From: Clostridium sp. CAG:508
Lineage (GTDB): Bacteria; Bacillota; Clostridia; TANB77; CAG-508
DNA: 64,000 nt
Assembly: GCA_000435755.1 (NCBI GenBank)
Contig: FR889109.1
Location: 88,612-152,611, forward strand
Direction: 5' to 3'
The notes under the pieces were generated by a model, which searched no databases, had not been told where the DNA came from, and saw nothing but the letters and a program-made list of their open reading frames with translations. Of the stretch, positions 1 to 7,469 are shown piece by piece. The position numbers were made by a program, and so were the translations under genes. The first letter of the stretch is position 1. Every line of letters starts with the position of its first letter.

Positions 1-273
1 GAAAGAATGAAGACAATGCAAGAAACAAATGACGGATTTGTAATTGCAGAAAAAGACTTAGAGTTAAGAGGAACAGGAGAATTCTTTGGAACAAGACAAC
101 ATGGAATTCCAGAATTCAAAATAGCAAACCTGTTTGTAGATATGCCAATGCTAAAATCAGTACAAAGTGTAGCATTAAAAATTGAAAGTGAAGATAAAGG
201 ATTAACACAAGAGAAAAATAAAAGGCTTAGAAAACTGGTAGACAATAAATTAAAGCAAAGTGTTTCGCTATAA
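1..273 (+). CDS. recG: ATP-dependent DNA helicase RecG, C-terminal end (partial)
   Basis: The reading frame is open from the first base, so the gene starts outside the window. The visible 90 residues carry the conserved C-terminal part of RecG: E-R-M-x(4)-ETNDGF-x-IAE-x-DL-x-LRG-x-GE, then GTRQHG-x-PEFK. RecG is a superfamily 2 helicase that reverses stalled forks and processes branched DNA. The end of the protein looks complete, with a basic tail and a TAA stop. A good promoter for the next gene follows directly, so this gene probably ends its transcription unit. Only the C-terminal wedge-proximal part can be judged here. Confidence 0.9.
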   Translation, partial: ERMKTMQETNDGFVIAEKDLELRGTGEFFGTRQHGIPEFKIANLFVDMPMLKSVQSVALKIESEDKGLTQEKNKRLRKLVDNKLKQSVSL

Positions 274-276
274 ACC

Positions 277-305
277 TTGACATTTACATAAAAAAGCAAT
301 ATTAT
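277..305 (+). promoter_or_regulatory. sigma-A-type promoter for the aldose epimerase gene
   Basis: TTGACA (277-282) and TATTAT (300-305) are separated by 17 bases. Transcription would begin near 312, so the ATG at 310 could not be used and the start at 337 is supported. Confidence 0.6.
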
Positions 306-336
306 ATATATGGTAAAAATAAGAAAGGAGAGGCCT

Positions 337-1206
337 ATGTACACTCAAATGCTAACATCAAAAAAAGGTGGAGAACTTATAAGTTTTAAAGTAAACGGCG
401 AAGAAAAAATACATCAAGGCGAACAATGTATGGACGAAAACGGCAAAATATATTGGAAAAGACATTCACCTGTACTATTCCCAATAGTGGGAAAACTAAA
501 GAAAAATCAAACACTAATTGGTGGAAGAACTTATGAACTTATGCAACATGGTTTTGCAAGAGATTTAGACTTTGAACCAATTACTAAATTAGACCACTTT
601 CATTCTTATGTTTTAAAAAGTAATAAATATACCTTAACAAGGTATCCATATGAATTTGAATTATATAATACATATCGTACTGAGGAAAATAAATTAACTA
701 CAATATATAGAGTAGTAAATACAGGGTTAATAAATTTACCTTTTGGAATAGGTGGACATCCTGCATTTAAAATAGATGCTCAAGAGCTAAAAAAAGGAAA
801 TTACTATTTAGAATTTGAAGAAGACGAAGAGAAAATTCACTTTTTATACTTGGTAGATGGACTAGTTGGAATAGACTATGCTAAAGATAGAATAGTAGAT
901 AAAAGAAAAATACTTATAGATTCACATACATTTGATAATGATGCTTTAATTATGAAAGGTATAACATCAAACAAAATAAGCTTAAAAAACAAAGAAACTG
1001 GCAAAACTTTATTAACTATGGATTTTACAGGCTTTCCATATTTAGCAATTTGGTCAAAACCAAATGCACCATTTATATGTATTGAACCATGGTATTCAAC
1101 AGCAGATAGCGTAAAAAGTACAGGAGTGTTTACACAAAAACAAGATATTATTTCGCTTAAACCAAATACTTTGTTTGAGTGCAAGTACACAGTAGAATTC
1201 TTTTAG
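337..1206 (+). CDS. aldose 1-epimerase family protein (LacX-like)
   Basis: A 289-residue protein of the galactose mutarotase superfamily, closest in layout to the LacX-like subgroup of Gram-positive bacteria. Family features seen are the HSPVLFPIVG segment near residue 45, ELMQHGFARD near 69, the GGHPAF motif near 145 that carries a catalytic-type histidine, and a C-terminal region with IEPWYS. Such enzymes interconvert alpha and beta anomers of sugars or sugar phosphates in the cytoplasm; the substrate cannot be read from sequence. I start at 337 because AAGGAG ends five bases upstream and because the promoter places the RNA start downstream of the in-frame ATG at 310. The next small gene follows 9 bases after the stop and is probably cotranscribed. 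Confidence 0.8.
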   Translation: MYTQMLTSKKGGELISFKVNGEEKIHQGEQCMDENGKIYWKRHSPVLFPIVGKLKKNQTLIGGRTYELMQHGFARDLDFEPITKLDHFHSYVLKSNKYTLTRYPYEFELYNTYRTEENKLTTIYRVVNTGLINLPFGIGGHPAFKIDAQELKKGNYYLEFEEDEEKIHFLYLVDGLVGIDYAKDRIVDKRKILIDSHTFDNDALIMKGITSNKISLKNKETGKTLLTMDFTGFPYLAIWSKPNAPFICIEPWYSTADSVKSTGVFTQKQDIISLKPNTLFECKYTVEFF

Positions 1207-1215
1207 AGGTTAATT

Positions 1216-1407
1216 ATGGGAAAAGTAATTTTAATAATAATAGGACTAATAATAGCAACAATTGGAGTGATATGCATTTTTGATGCAAGAGTTATAACTA
1301 AAAAGATGTTTGGCTTTGGAGACCAAAACGAAGGCTCGACAGGGCTAAAAATATTAGGCTTTTTAGTGTCAATAACAGGTGCCTTAATCATATACTTTAA
1401 TATATAA
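1216..1407 (+). CDS. small two-helix membrane protein
   Basis: A 63-residue protein with two hydrophobic segments (about residues 3-22 and 44-62) joined by a polar stretch, ARVITKKMFGFGDQNE. Similar tiny membrane proteins with an FDAR...FGFGDQNE core recur in clostridial genomes as far as I recall, but I know no function. It follows the epimerase gene by 9 bases behind a weak ribosome site (AGAGGT), suggesting translation from the same message. It reads as a real gene because the frame is well formed and the loop is conserved-looking rather than random. Confidence 0.6.
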   Translation: MGKVILIIIGLIIATIGVICIFDARVITKKMFGFGDQNEGSTGLKILGFLVSITGALIIYFNI

Positions 1408-1440
1408 ATATTACAATAATATTACAAATCTAGAAAACTA

Positions 1441-1469
1441 TTGCAATTCTATAAAAAGTATAGTAATAT
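1441..1469 (+). promoter_or_regulatory. promoter of the uraA leader
   Basis: TTGCAA (1441-1446) and TAATAT (1464-1469) are separated by 17 bases. The transcript would start near 1476, at the edge of the ribosome site of the leader peptide. The flanking ACTATTGCAATT sequence is shared with the promoter ahead of ftsE. Confidence 0.55.
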
Positions 1470-1490
1470 TTCTCGAAAGAGGTACAAAAA

Positions 1491-1598
1491 ATGACAAAGT
1501 TTTTAGGAAATAAATTGAAACTAACAAAAGCAAAGCAAGTAATTGCTTTATTTATGATTTCTAATTTTCCTACTATAAATATTTTAGAAAAACACTAA
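1491..1598 (+). CDS. candidate leader peptide of the uracil permease operon
   Basis: A 35-codon frame beginning MTKFLGNKLKLTK and ending in ILEKH. AAAGAGGT (1476-1483) lies 7 bases before its ATG. The stop codon falls inside the 5' arm of the terminator that follows (1588-1618), so ribosomes reaching the end would block that hairpin. The last third of the frame is rich in T (about half of the bases between 1541 and 1588), unlike the A-rich first part. This matches the plan of UTP-sensitive leader peptides such as that of E. coli pyrBI. The peptide itself resembles nothing I recognise and may be non-functional as a protein. Confidence 0.4.
   Translation: MTKFLGNKLKLTKAKQVIALFMISNFPTINILEKH
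1532..1549 (+). promoter_or_regulatory. candidate pause hairpin in the uraA leader
   Basis: AAAGCAA (1532-1538) and TTGCTTT (1543-1549) pair perfectly around a GTAA loop, just before the T-rich stretch and the terminator. In attenuated pyrimidine leaders a hairpin at this place slows RNA polymerase. Confidence 0.35.
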
Positions 1599-1618
1599 TA
1601 ATACTATTAGTGTTTTTT
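1588..1618 (+). terminator. intrinsic terminator or attenuator ahead of uraA
   Basis: AAAAACACTAATA (1588-1600) pairs perfectly with TATTAGTGTTTTT (1605-1617) around ATAC. The T tract is part of the 3' arm. It lies between a promoter and the uraA start, so it should act as an attenuator. Confidence 0.75.
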
Positions 1619-1658
1619 ATTTGTGCTTTGTACCAAAAAATAAAAGGAGGAAATGTTT

Positions 1659-2999
1659 ATGAACGAAAGCAAAATGATTTTAGACGTAAATGAAAAGCCA
1701 ACAATTGGCAAATGGATTATTTTAGCAATCCAACATGTTTTTGCTATGTTTGGTGCAACAATTTTAGTGCCAATATTAGTAAATTCAGCAGCAGGAGAGA
1801 CAGTAATTACAATTCCAGTAGCACTAGTAACTTCAGGAATAGGAACATTGATTTATATACTATGCACAAAAGGAAAATCACCAGTTTATTTAGGAAGCTC
1901 ATTTGCATTTATAACACCAATTGCAGCAGCCTTTTTGAAAGGTGGAACATCAGGAGCAATGACAGGAATTATGGCAGTAGGTTTAATTTATGTAATAGTA
2001 GCAACAATCATTCACTTTACAGGAAAGGGATGGCTTGACAAACTATTACCACCAGTAGTTATTGGCCCAATGATTATGATTATAGGCTTAGGGTTAGCAC
2101 CAAGTGCTATATCACAAATAGGTTTAAGCTCAGGAACACCATTTGAATGGAAGGGCGTATTGGTTGCAGCAGTTTCATTCTTAGTAACGGCAATTGTAAT
2201 GACTAAAGCAAAAGGATTTTTGAAAATAATTCCATTCTTAGTTGGAATTGTATCAGGTTACGTATTATCAATTTGCTTAGGATTAGTAGACTTTACTCAA
2301 GTAGCACAAGCAGGATTTTTCAGTATGCCAAATTTTGTATTGCCATTTAAAGATTATGCACTAAACTTTGGACCAGTGCTAACAATAGCGCCAATTGCAC
2401 TTGTAACAATGGCAGAACATATTGGAGACCACACAGCATTAAGTACAATTATAAATAAAGATTTATTAAAAAATCCTGGATTAGACAGAACTTTATTAGG
2501 AGATGGTATTGCTACATTTGTAGCAGGAGCATTAGGAGGACCTGCTAATACAACTTATGGAGAAAATACATCAGTAGTTGGAATGACAAAAATTGCATCA
2601 GTTTGGGTAATAGGTTTAGCAGCCATTTTAGCGATAGGACTTGGCTTCTTAGGTAAATTTACAGCAATAGTTTCAAGTATCCCACAACCAGTATTAGGAG
2701 GAGTTTCACTACTTTTATACGGATTTATTGCAGTAAATGGTTTAAAGGTACTTATTCAAAAACAAATAGATTTTGAAGATCCTAAAAATGTAGTAGTTGC
2801 TTCAACAATGTTGGTGTTAGGCTTAGGAGGAGCAGCAATATCAATAGTAAATGGAGATTTTTCACTTACTATTTCAGGAATGAGCTTAGCAGCAGTAATT
2901 GGAATATTGTTAAATCTTTGTATACCAAACAATAAACCAGAAAAGAAAAAATTAAATCCAGCAGAAACAAAAGAAGAAAAAGAAACAGTAGAAGTATAA
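1659..2999 (+). CDS. uraA: uracil permease (NCS2 family)
   Basis: A 446-residue polytopic nucleobase transporter of the NCS2 family. It imports uracil across the cytoplasmic membrane, probably with protons. The substrate-site motifs of UraA are visible: QHVFAMFG near residue 19, the MAEHIGDH segment that supplies a Glu and a His, and GPANTTYGENT with the second key Glu. The C-terminus is a charged cytoplasmic tail rich in Lys and Glu. I choose 1659 over the in-frame ATG at 1653 because AGGAGG (1645-1650) is 8 bases from the former and only 2 from the latter. The next gene, upp, follows 15 bases later, so uptake and salvage of uracil are coupled. The leader at 1476-1658 probably controls both. 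Confidence 0.92.
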   Translation: MNESKMILDVNEKPTIGKWIILAIQHVFAMFGATILVPILVNSAAGETVITIPVALVTSGIGTLIYILCTKGKSPVYLGSSFAFITPIAAAFLKGGTSGAMTGIMAVGLIYVIVATIIHFTGKGWLDKLLPPVVIGPMIMIIGLGLAPSAISQIGLSSGTPFEWKGVLVAAVSFLVTAIVMTKAKGFLKIIPFLVGIVSGYVLSICLGLVDFTQVAQAGFFSMPNFVLPFKDYALNFGPVLTIAPIALVTMAEHIGDHTALSTIINKDLLKNPGLDRTLLGDGIATFVAGALGGPANTTYGENTSVVGMTKIASVWVIGLAAILAIGLGFLGKFTAIVSSIPQPVLGGVSLLLYGFIAVNGLKVLIQKQIDFEDPKNVVVASTMLVLGLGGAAISIVNGDFSLTISGMSLAAVIGILLNLCIPNNKPEKKKLNPAETKEEKETVEV

Positions 3000-3014
3000 G
3001 AAAGGAAGTTAAAT

Positions 3015-3641
3015 ATGGAAGTAAAAGAATTGAAACATCCGCTAATTGAACATAAATTAGCAATATTAAGAGATAAAAAAACAGGAACAAAAGAATTTAG
3101 AGAGCTAGTTAGTGAAATAGCAATGTTTTTATGCTATGAAGCAATGGAAGAGGCAGACTTAGAAGAAGTAGAAATTGAAACACCAATTACCAAATTTAAA
3201 ACAGGAAAATTAAATGAAGATAAATATGCCTTTGTTCCAATTTTAAGAGCAGGAATGGGAATGTTAGAAGGAATAACTAGAGTAATACCAAATGCCAAAA
3301 TTGGACATATAGGAATGTATAGAGATGAAGAAACATTCGAACCAGTAAATTATTTCTTTAAAGTACCAAAACATATTGAAGAAAAAGAAGTAATTATATT
3401 AGATCCAATGCTTGCAACAGGTGGTTCAGCAGTAGATGCAATAGAACTACTAAAAAGCAAAGGAGTTACAAAGATGAAATTCTTATGTATAATTGCAGCA
3501 CCAGAAGGACTTGCAAGAGTACAAAAAGAGCATCCAGATGTTCAAATATATTGTGCACATATAGATGACCATTTAAATGAAAACAAATATATAGTACCAG
3601 GTTTAGGAGATGCAGGAGATAGAATTTTCGGAACAAAATAA
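3015..3641 (+). CDS. upp: uracil phosphoribosyltransferase
   Basis: A 208-residue enzyme that joins uracil to PRPP to form UMP in the cytoplasm. The PRPP-binding loop [11 protein letters not shown] lies near residue 132, and the C-terminal uracil site PGLGDAGDR is intact. Length matches the family. It is preceded by AGGAAG and sits 15 bases behind uraA. Together the two genes take up uracil and commit it to the UMP pool. A palindromic element follows the stop. Confidence 0.96.
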   Translation: MEVKELKHPLIEHKLAILRDKKTGTKEFRELVSEIAMFLCYEAMEEADLEEVEIETPITKFKTGKLNEDKYAFVPILRAGMGMLEGITRVIPNAKIGHIGMYRDEETFEPVNYFFKVPKHIEEKEVIILDPMLATGGSAVDAIELLKSKGVTKMKFLCIIAAPEGLARVQKEHPDVQIYCAHIDDHLNENKYIVPGLGDAGDRIFGTK

Positions 3642-3650
3642 ATAACTTTA

Positions 3651-3706
3651 GGTGCCTTTGGGGACGGTGTCAAAAATCACCTTTTTGATTCTGTCCCCAA
3701 AAACAT
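3651..3706 (+). repeat. palindromic repeat, copy 1, possible terminator
   Basis: TTTGGGGACGG (3657-3667) pairs imperfectly with CTGTCCCCAAA (3691-3701), and an inner TCAAAAA (3670-3676) pairs with TTTTTGA (3682-3688). The part from GGTGCC to TCACCTTTTT (3651-3686) is related to elements at 20606-20641 and 21384-21420. It probably ends the uraA-upp transcript. Confidence 0.55.
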
Positions 3707-3739
3707 TTTGAAATTATTGTATATTTTTTGTGAATTTGT

Positions 3740-3768
3740 TGAATTAAATATTTATTAAATATATAATA
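3740..3768 (+). promoter_or_regulatory. promoter of the transketolase operon
   Basis: TTGAAT (3740-3745) and TATAAT (3763-3768) are separated by 17 bases, giving a start about 25 bases before the first gene. Confidence 0.6.
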
Positions 3769-3800
3769 CTCATATAATAACCGTGAAAGGAGAAAATATA

Positions 3801-4637
3801 ATGAAAATTACAAAAGTAGAAGGATTAGCTAATATTGCAAATGACATTAGAATAGAAATTATAGAACAAGTATATAACGCAAATTCAGGGCATCCAGGAG
3901 GCTCACTTTCTTGTGCAGATATTTTAGCTGTTTTATACTTTAACCAAATGAATATAGATTCAGAAAATCCAAATGCAAAAGGAAGAGACAGGTTTGTATT
4001 ATCAAAAGGACACTGTGCACCAGCATTATATGCAACACTTGCAAGAAAAGGATATTTTGACAAAGAGCTTTTAAAAGGCTTTAGAAAGGTAGAGAGCAAT
4101 TTACAAGGACATCCTGATATGAAAAAGGTTCCTGGTGTTGATATGTCAACAGGTTCACTAGGACAAGGATTATCAGCAGCGGTGGGAATGGCAATTGGTT
4201 CAAAGATGGAACATGAGGGATACAGAGTATATTGTCTACTTGGAGATGGAGAACTCGAAGAAGGACAAGTATGGGAAGCAGCAATGTCTGCAAGTAAAAA
4301 TAAATTAGATAATTTGTGTGCAATTGTAGATTATAATACATTACAAATTGATGGAAATGTAGAAGAAGTAGCAGGATTAATTGATATAAAAGAAAAGTTT
4401 GAAAGCTTTGGATTTAATGTTATTGAAGTAAATGGACATGATATAGAAGCTTTGATACATGCTTTTAATAGTGCTAAACATCAAAAAGATATGCCTAGTG
4501 TAATTATTGCTCGTACGATTAAAGGCAAAGGAGTTTCTTTTATGGAAGGAAAGGCAGAGTGGCATGGCAAAGCTCCGAATCAAGAGCAATATGAAGAGGC
4601 TATAAATGAGCTTAAGCTTCAACATATTATAGGTTAA
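3801..4637 (+). CDS. transketolase, N-terminal subunit
   Basis: A 278-residue thiamine-diphosphate-binding half of a split transketolase, which works with the next gene. The pair moves two-carbon units between sugar phosphates in the non-oxidative pentose phosphate pathway. The N-terminal half carries NSGHPGGSLS near residue 27, KGHCAPALY near 70, and the ThDP motif GDGELEEGQVWEA near 147. The start at 3801 is set by AAAGGAG 8 bases upstream; the GTG at 3783 lies within the region before that site. Split transketolases are common in Clostridia. The second subunit starts 58 bases after this stop. Confidence 0.93.
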   Translation: MKITKVEGLANIANDIRIEIIEQVYNANSGHPGGSLSCADILAVLYFNQMNIDSENPNAKGRDRFVLSKGHCAPALYATLARKGYFDKELLKGFRKVESNLQGHPDMKKVPGVDMSTGSLGQGLSAAVGMAIGSKMEHEGYRVYCLLGDGELEEGQVWEAAMSASKNKLDNLCAIVDYNTLQIDGNVEEVAGLIDIKEKFESFGFNVIEVNGHDIEALIHAFNSAKHQKDMPSVIIARTIKGKGVSFMEGKAEWHGKAPNQEQYEEAINELKLQHIIG

Positions 4638-4695
4638 TTTGAAATATAATCAGCATCTTGCTTCGTTGAGGTGTATTTTATATAAAAGGAGAAAT

Positions 4696-5631
4696 ATGAA
4701 TATGGATTTAGATAATAAGATTGCTACTCGTGAGAGTTTTGGAAAGGCTCTTGTGGAGTTAGGTAAGGGAAATGAAAATGTAGTTGTTTTAACAGCAGAT
4801 TTGGCTGGAGCAACAAAAACTAGTCTTTTTGAAAAAGAATTTCCAGATAGATTTATAAATGTAGGAATTGCAGAACAAAATATGATAGGAATATCAGCAG
4901 GACTAGCAACTACTGGTAAAATTCCGTTTGCTAGTACATTTGCAATGTTTGCAGCAGGAAGAGCATATGATCAAATTAGAAATAGTGTTGCTTATCCAAA
5001 ACTTAATGTAAAAATTTGTGGAACACATGCTGGAGTTACAGTTGGAGAAGATGGAGCAACACATCAAATGTTAGAAGATTTAAGCTTAATGAGAAGTATT
5101 CCAAATATGACTGTGCTATGTACTTCAGATGATGTACAAACTAAATGGGCTATAAAAGAAATGGCAAAAATTGATGGACCAGTATATATTCGCTTGGCAA
5201 GAGTTGCAACACCAGTTATATATGATGAAAATCAAAAGTTTGAAATAGGAAAAATGGTACAAATAGGAGATGGAACAGATGCTACTGTATTTGCAACAGG
5301 TGTTGAAGTAGCAGAAGCATTAAAAGCCAAAGAGGAACTTGAAAAGGAGAATATAAATATTCGTGTGGTTGATGTACATACAATAAAACCAATTGATAGA
5401 GAAATGATAATAAAATGTGCTAAAGAAACTAAAAAGCTAATTACTATTGAAGATCATAGTGTAATTGGAGGACTAGGCACAGCGGTTTGTGAGGTATTAT
5501 CAGAAGAGCATCCAACAAAAGTAGTAAGAATGGGAATGCAAGATAAGTTTGGAAAATCAGGAAAAGCAGAACAACTATTAAAATATTTTAAATTAGATAG
5601 TCAAGCAATTATTGAAGAAATAAAGGGATAA
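4696..5631 (+). CDS. transketolase, C-terminal subunit
   Basis: A 311-residue partner of the preceding gene. It carries the pyrimidine-binding domain (RESFGKALVELG near residue 11, then GIAEQNMIGISAGLA with the catalytic-type Glu near 61) and the C-terminal transketolase domain. It pairs with the N-terminal subunit to form one active site. AAAGGAG lies 4 bases before 4696 and 10 before the ATG at 4702, so either start could be used. An upstream in-frame ATG at 4639 has no ribosome site and would add an atypical N-terminus. A clear terminator follows at 5741. Confidence 0.92.
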   Translation: MNMDLDNKIATRESFGKALVELGKGNENVVVLTADLAGATKTSLFEKEFPDRFINVGIAEQNMIGISAGLATTGKIPFASTFAMFAAGRAYDQIRNSVAYPKLNVKICGTHAGVTVGEDGATHQMLEDLSLMRSIPNMTVLCTSDDVQTKWAIKEMAKIDGPVYIRLARVATPVIYDENQKFEIGKMVQIGDGTDATVFATGVEVAEALKAKEELEKENINIRVVDVHTIKPIDREMIIKCAKETKKLITIEDHSVIGGLGTAVCEVLSEEHPTKVVRMGMQDKFGKSGKAEQLLKYFKLDSQAIIEEIKG

Positions 5632-5740
5632 TAAAACAAAAGGGGAAAAGTATCATTTGTATATCCTTTAATATCGGTATTTTTTGAATAAAATAATTGT
5701 GAATTTTTTGTGAATTTTTGTAAAAACAAGAAATAAAGAG

Positions 5741-5787
5741 AAAAGCAGAATAATTGCTTATTTAAGGCGAATTTATTCTGCTTTTTT
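5741..5787 (+). terminator. intrinsic terminator of the transketolase operon
   Basis: AAAAGCAGAATAA (5741-5753) pairs with TTATTCTGCTTTT (5773-5785), followed by T residues. The region 5632-5740 before it shows no gene. Confidence 0.75.
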
Positions 5788-5800
5788 CCAAAAAAAACTA

Positions 5801-5829
5801 TTGCAATTATTGTATTTTATTGTTATGAT
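5801..5829 (+). promoter_or_regulatory. promoter of the ftsEX operon
   Basis: TTGCAA (5801-5806) and TATGAT (5824-5829) are separated by 17 bases. The flanks resemble the promoter at 1441. Confidence 0.55.
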
Positions 5830-5878
5830 AAAGGGGAATAAGAAAAAAGATGTCTAATCTTAGTTAGGAGTTATTCAA

Positions 5879-6565
5879 ATGATAGAATTTAGAAATGTCA
5901 GCAAGACTTATGACACTGGAACAGAGGCTGTGCATAATGCAAACTTTGTAATAGAAAAGGGAGATTTTGCATTTTTAGTAGGAAGCTCTGGCTCAGGAAA
6001 ATCAACACTAATTAAATTAATATTAAAAGAAGAAGAACCAACAAAAGGAAATATTATTATAAATGGAAAAGATACCACTTTTCTAAAACCAAAAAGAATA
6101 CCATTTTTAAGAAGAAGTATGGGAGTAGTGTTCCAAGACTTTAGACTTTTACCAGACAGAACAGTATATGATAATGTTGCATATGCTATGTATATTGTAA
6201 GAGCAACGCCAAGACATATTAGAAGACAAGTTCCTATGATATTATCATTGGTAGGTCTAAGCAATAAAGCTAAAATGTACCCAAATGAATTATCAGGTGG
6301 AGAGCAACAAAGAGTAGCTTTAGCACGTGCTCTAGTAAATAACCCATCTATGTTAATTGCAGATGAACCTACAGGAAACCTAGACCCTGAAACAGCATGG
6401 GAAATTATGTCTTTACTAGAAGATATAAATAAAAGAGGAACAACTGTAGTAGTAGCAACACATGCAAGAGATATTGTAGACAAGATGAAAAAAAGAGTTA
6501 TACAAATTGAAGAAGGCAATATCGTAAGAGATGATAGAAGGGGTGGATATAGCAGTGAGATATAG
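5879..6565 (+). CDS. ftsE: cell division ATP-binding protein FtsE
   Basis: A 228-residue ABC ATPase. It pairs with FtsX to switch on peptidoglycan hydrolases at the division or elongation site. Walker A is at residues 35-42 (GSSGSGKS), the Q-loop in VVFQDFRLL near 84-91, the signature LSGGEQQ at 138-144 and Walker B LIADEP at 159-164. Start is fixed by TAGGAG 8 bases upstream. ftsX overlaps its 3' end, which argues for coupled translation, and hydrolase genes follow directly. Confidence 0.96.
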   Translation: MIEFRNVSKTYDTGTEAVHNANFVIEKGDFAFLVGSSGSGKSTLIKLILKEEEPTKGNIIINGKDTTFLKPKRIPFLRRSMGVVFQDFRLLPDRTVYDNVAYAMYIVRATPRHIRRQVPMILSLVGLSNKAKMYPNELSGGEQQRVALARALVNNPSMLIADEPTGNLDPETAWEIMSLLEDINKRGTTVVVATHARDIVDKMKKRVIQIEEGNIVRDDRRGGYSSEI

Positions 6566-7457
6566 TATTTTTGGTTATTTAATAGGAGAAGGTTTTAGAA
6601 ACGTATTTAAAAATAAAAAATCCACAATAGCATCTTTAGTTATTATGTGTGCTACAATGTTCGTTTTTGGAATATTCTTTGCAGTTAGTCAAAATGTAAA
6701 TCATATTACAAAAACTATTGAAGAGCAACAAGGAATGGAAGTATTTATTTTAGATGAAGCAACTGCAGAACAAAAAGAAGAACTAAAAAATAAAATAAGA
6801 AGTAATCAGTATGTAAATACAATAACTGAAAAATCAAAAGAAGATGCATTAGAAGAAATGAAGGGAATGTTTAAAGATAGAAAGTCATTATGGGATACCT
6901 ATGATGGAGAAAACAACCCATTTAAAGCATCGTTTATTGTAACATTAACTGACCTAACTAAGGCAGACGAGGTAAGAACGGAAATAGAAAGCTCAAGCAT
7001 AATATCAAGTGTAGAAATCAAATCAGATACAATAAATGCTTTAATAAAAATAGCAGATGGAATAAATATAATTACAACAATTATTTTAGTTATATTAGTA
7101 TTTATTTCAATATTTATCATAACAAATACAATTAAACTTACAGTACATGCAAGAAGAAAAGAAATTTCTATTATGAAATATGTTGGAGCTACTAATGGTT
7201 TTATTAGATGGCCATTTATGGTAGAAGGTATGTTAATAGGACTAATATCAGTTCTAATTTCATTATTAATTTTAGCATTTTCATACAATGCAGTAATTAC
7301 GCAAATAGAGCAATCATTAATAAATAACAGACTAAATATACCATTACTAACTTTCCCAGAATTGTTCCAAACTTTATTAATAGTATACTTAGTATTAGGC
7401 ATTGGAATAGGAGCTCTAGGAAGTGCAATTTCAATGAAAAAATATTTAGAGGTATAA
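6555..7457 (+). CDS. ftsX: cell division permease FtsX
   Basis: A 300-residue membrane partner of FtsE. The order is a cytoplasmic N-terminus, a first membrane helix (about residues 22-42), an extracellular domain of about 110 residues, and three C-terminal helices, as is usual for FtsX. The external loop is where FtsX contacts its hydrolase. I choose the GTG at 6555, giving the family-like beginning MRYSIFGYLIGEGFRNV, because GGGGTGG ends about 8 bases upstream. An ATG at 6531 would add eight residues absent from the usual pattern. The start lies 11 bases inside ftsE. Confidence 0.93.
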   Translation: MRYSIFGYLIGEGFRNVFKNKKSTIASLVIMCATMFVFGIFFAVSQNVNHITKTIEEQQGMEVFILDEATAEQKEELKNKIRSNQYVNTITEKSKEDALEEMKGMFKDRKSLWDTYDGENNPFKASFIVTLTDLTKADEVRTEIESSSIISSVEIKSDTINALIKIADGINIITTIILVILVFISIFIITNTIKLTVHARRKEISIMKYVGATNGFIRWPFMVEGMLIGLISVLISLLILAFSYNAVITQIEQSLINNRLNIPLLTFPELFQTLLIVYLVLGIGIGALGSAISMKKYLEV

Positions 7458-7469
7458 GGGAGAAAAAAT

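Noticed and set aside
310..336. ATG at 310 as start of the aldose epimerase
   Set aside because: The promoter at 277-305 puts the RNA start at about 312, and the good ribosome site serves 337.
1408..1658. Purine riboswitch or PyrR-binding site ahead of uraA
   Set aside because: The conserved purine aptamer bases and the PyrR hairpin consensus were not found; the region fits leader-peptide attenuation better.
5908..6519. Long antisense open frame over ftsE
   Set aside because: No ribosome site and no family resemblance; it mirrors the codon pattern of ftsE.
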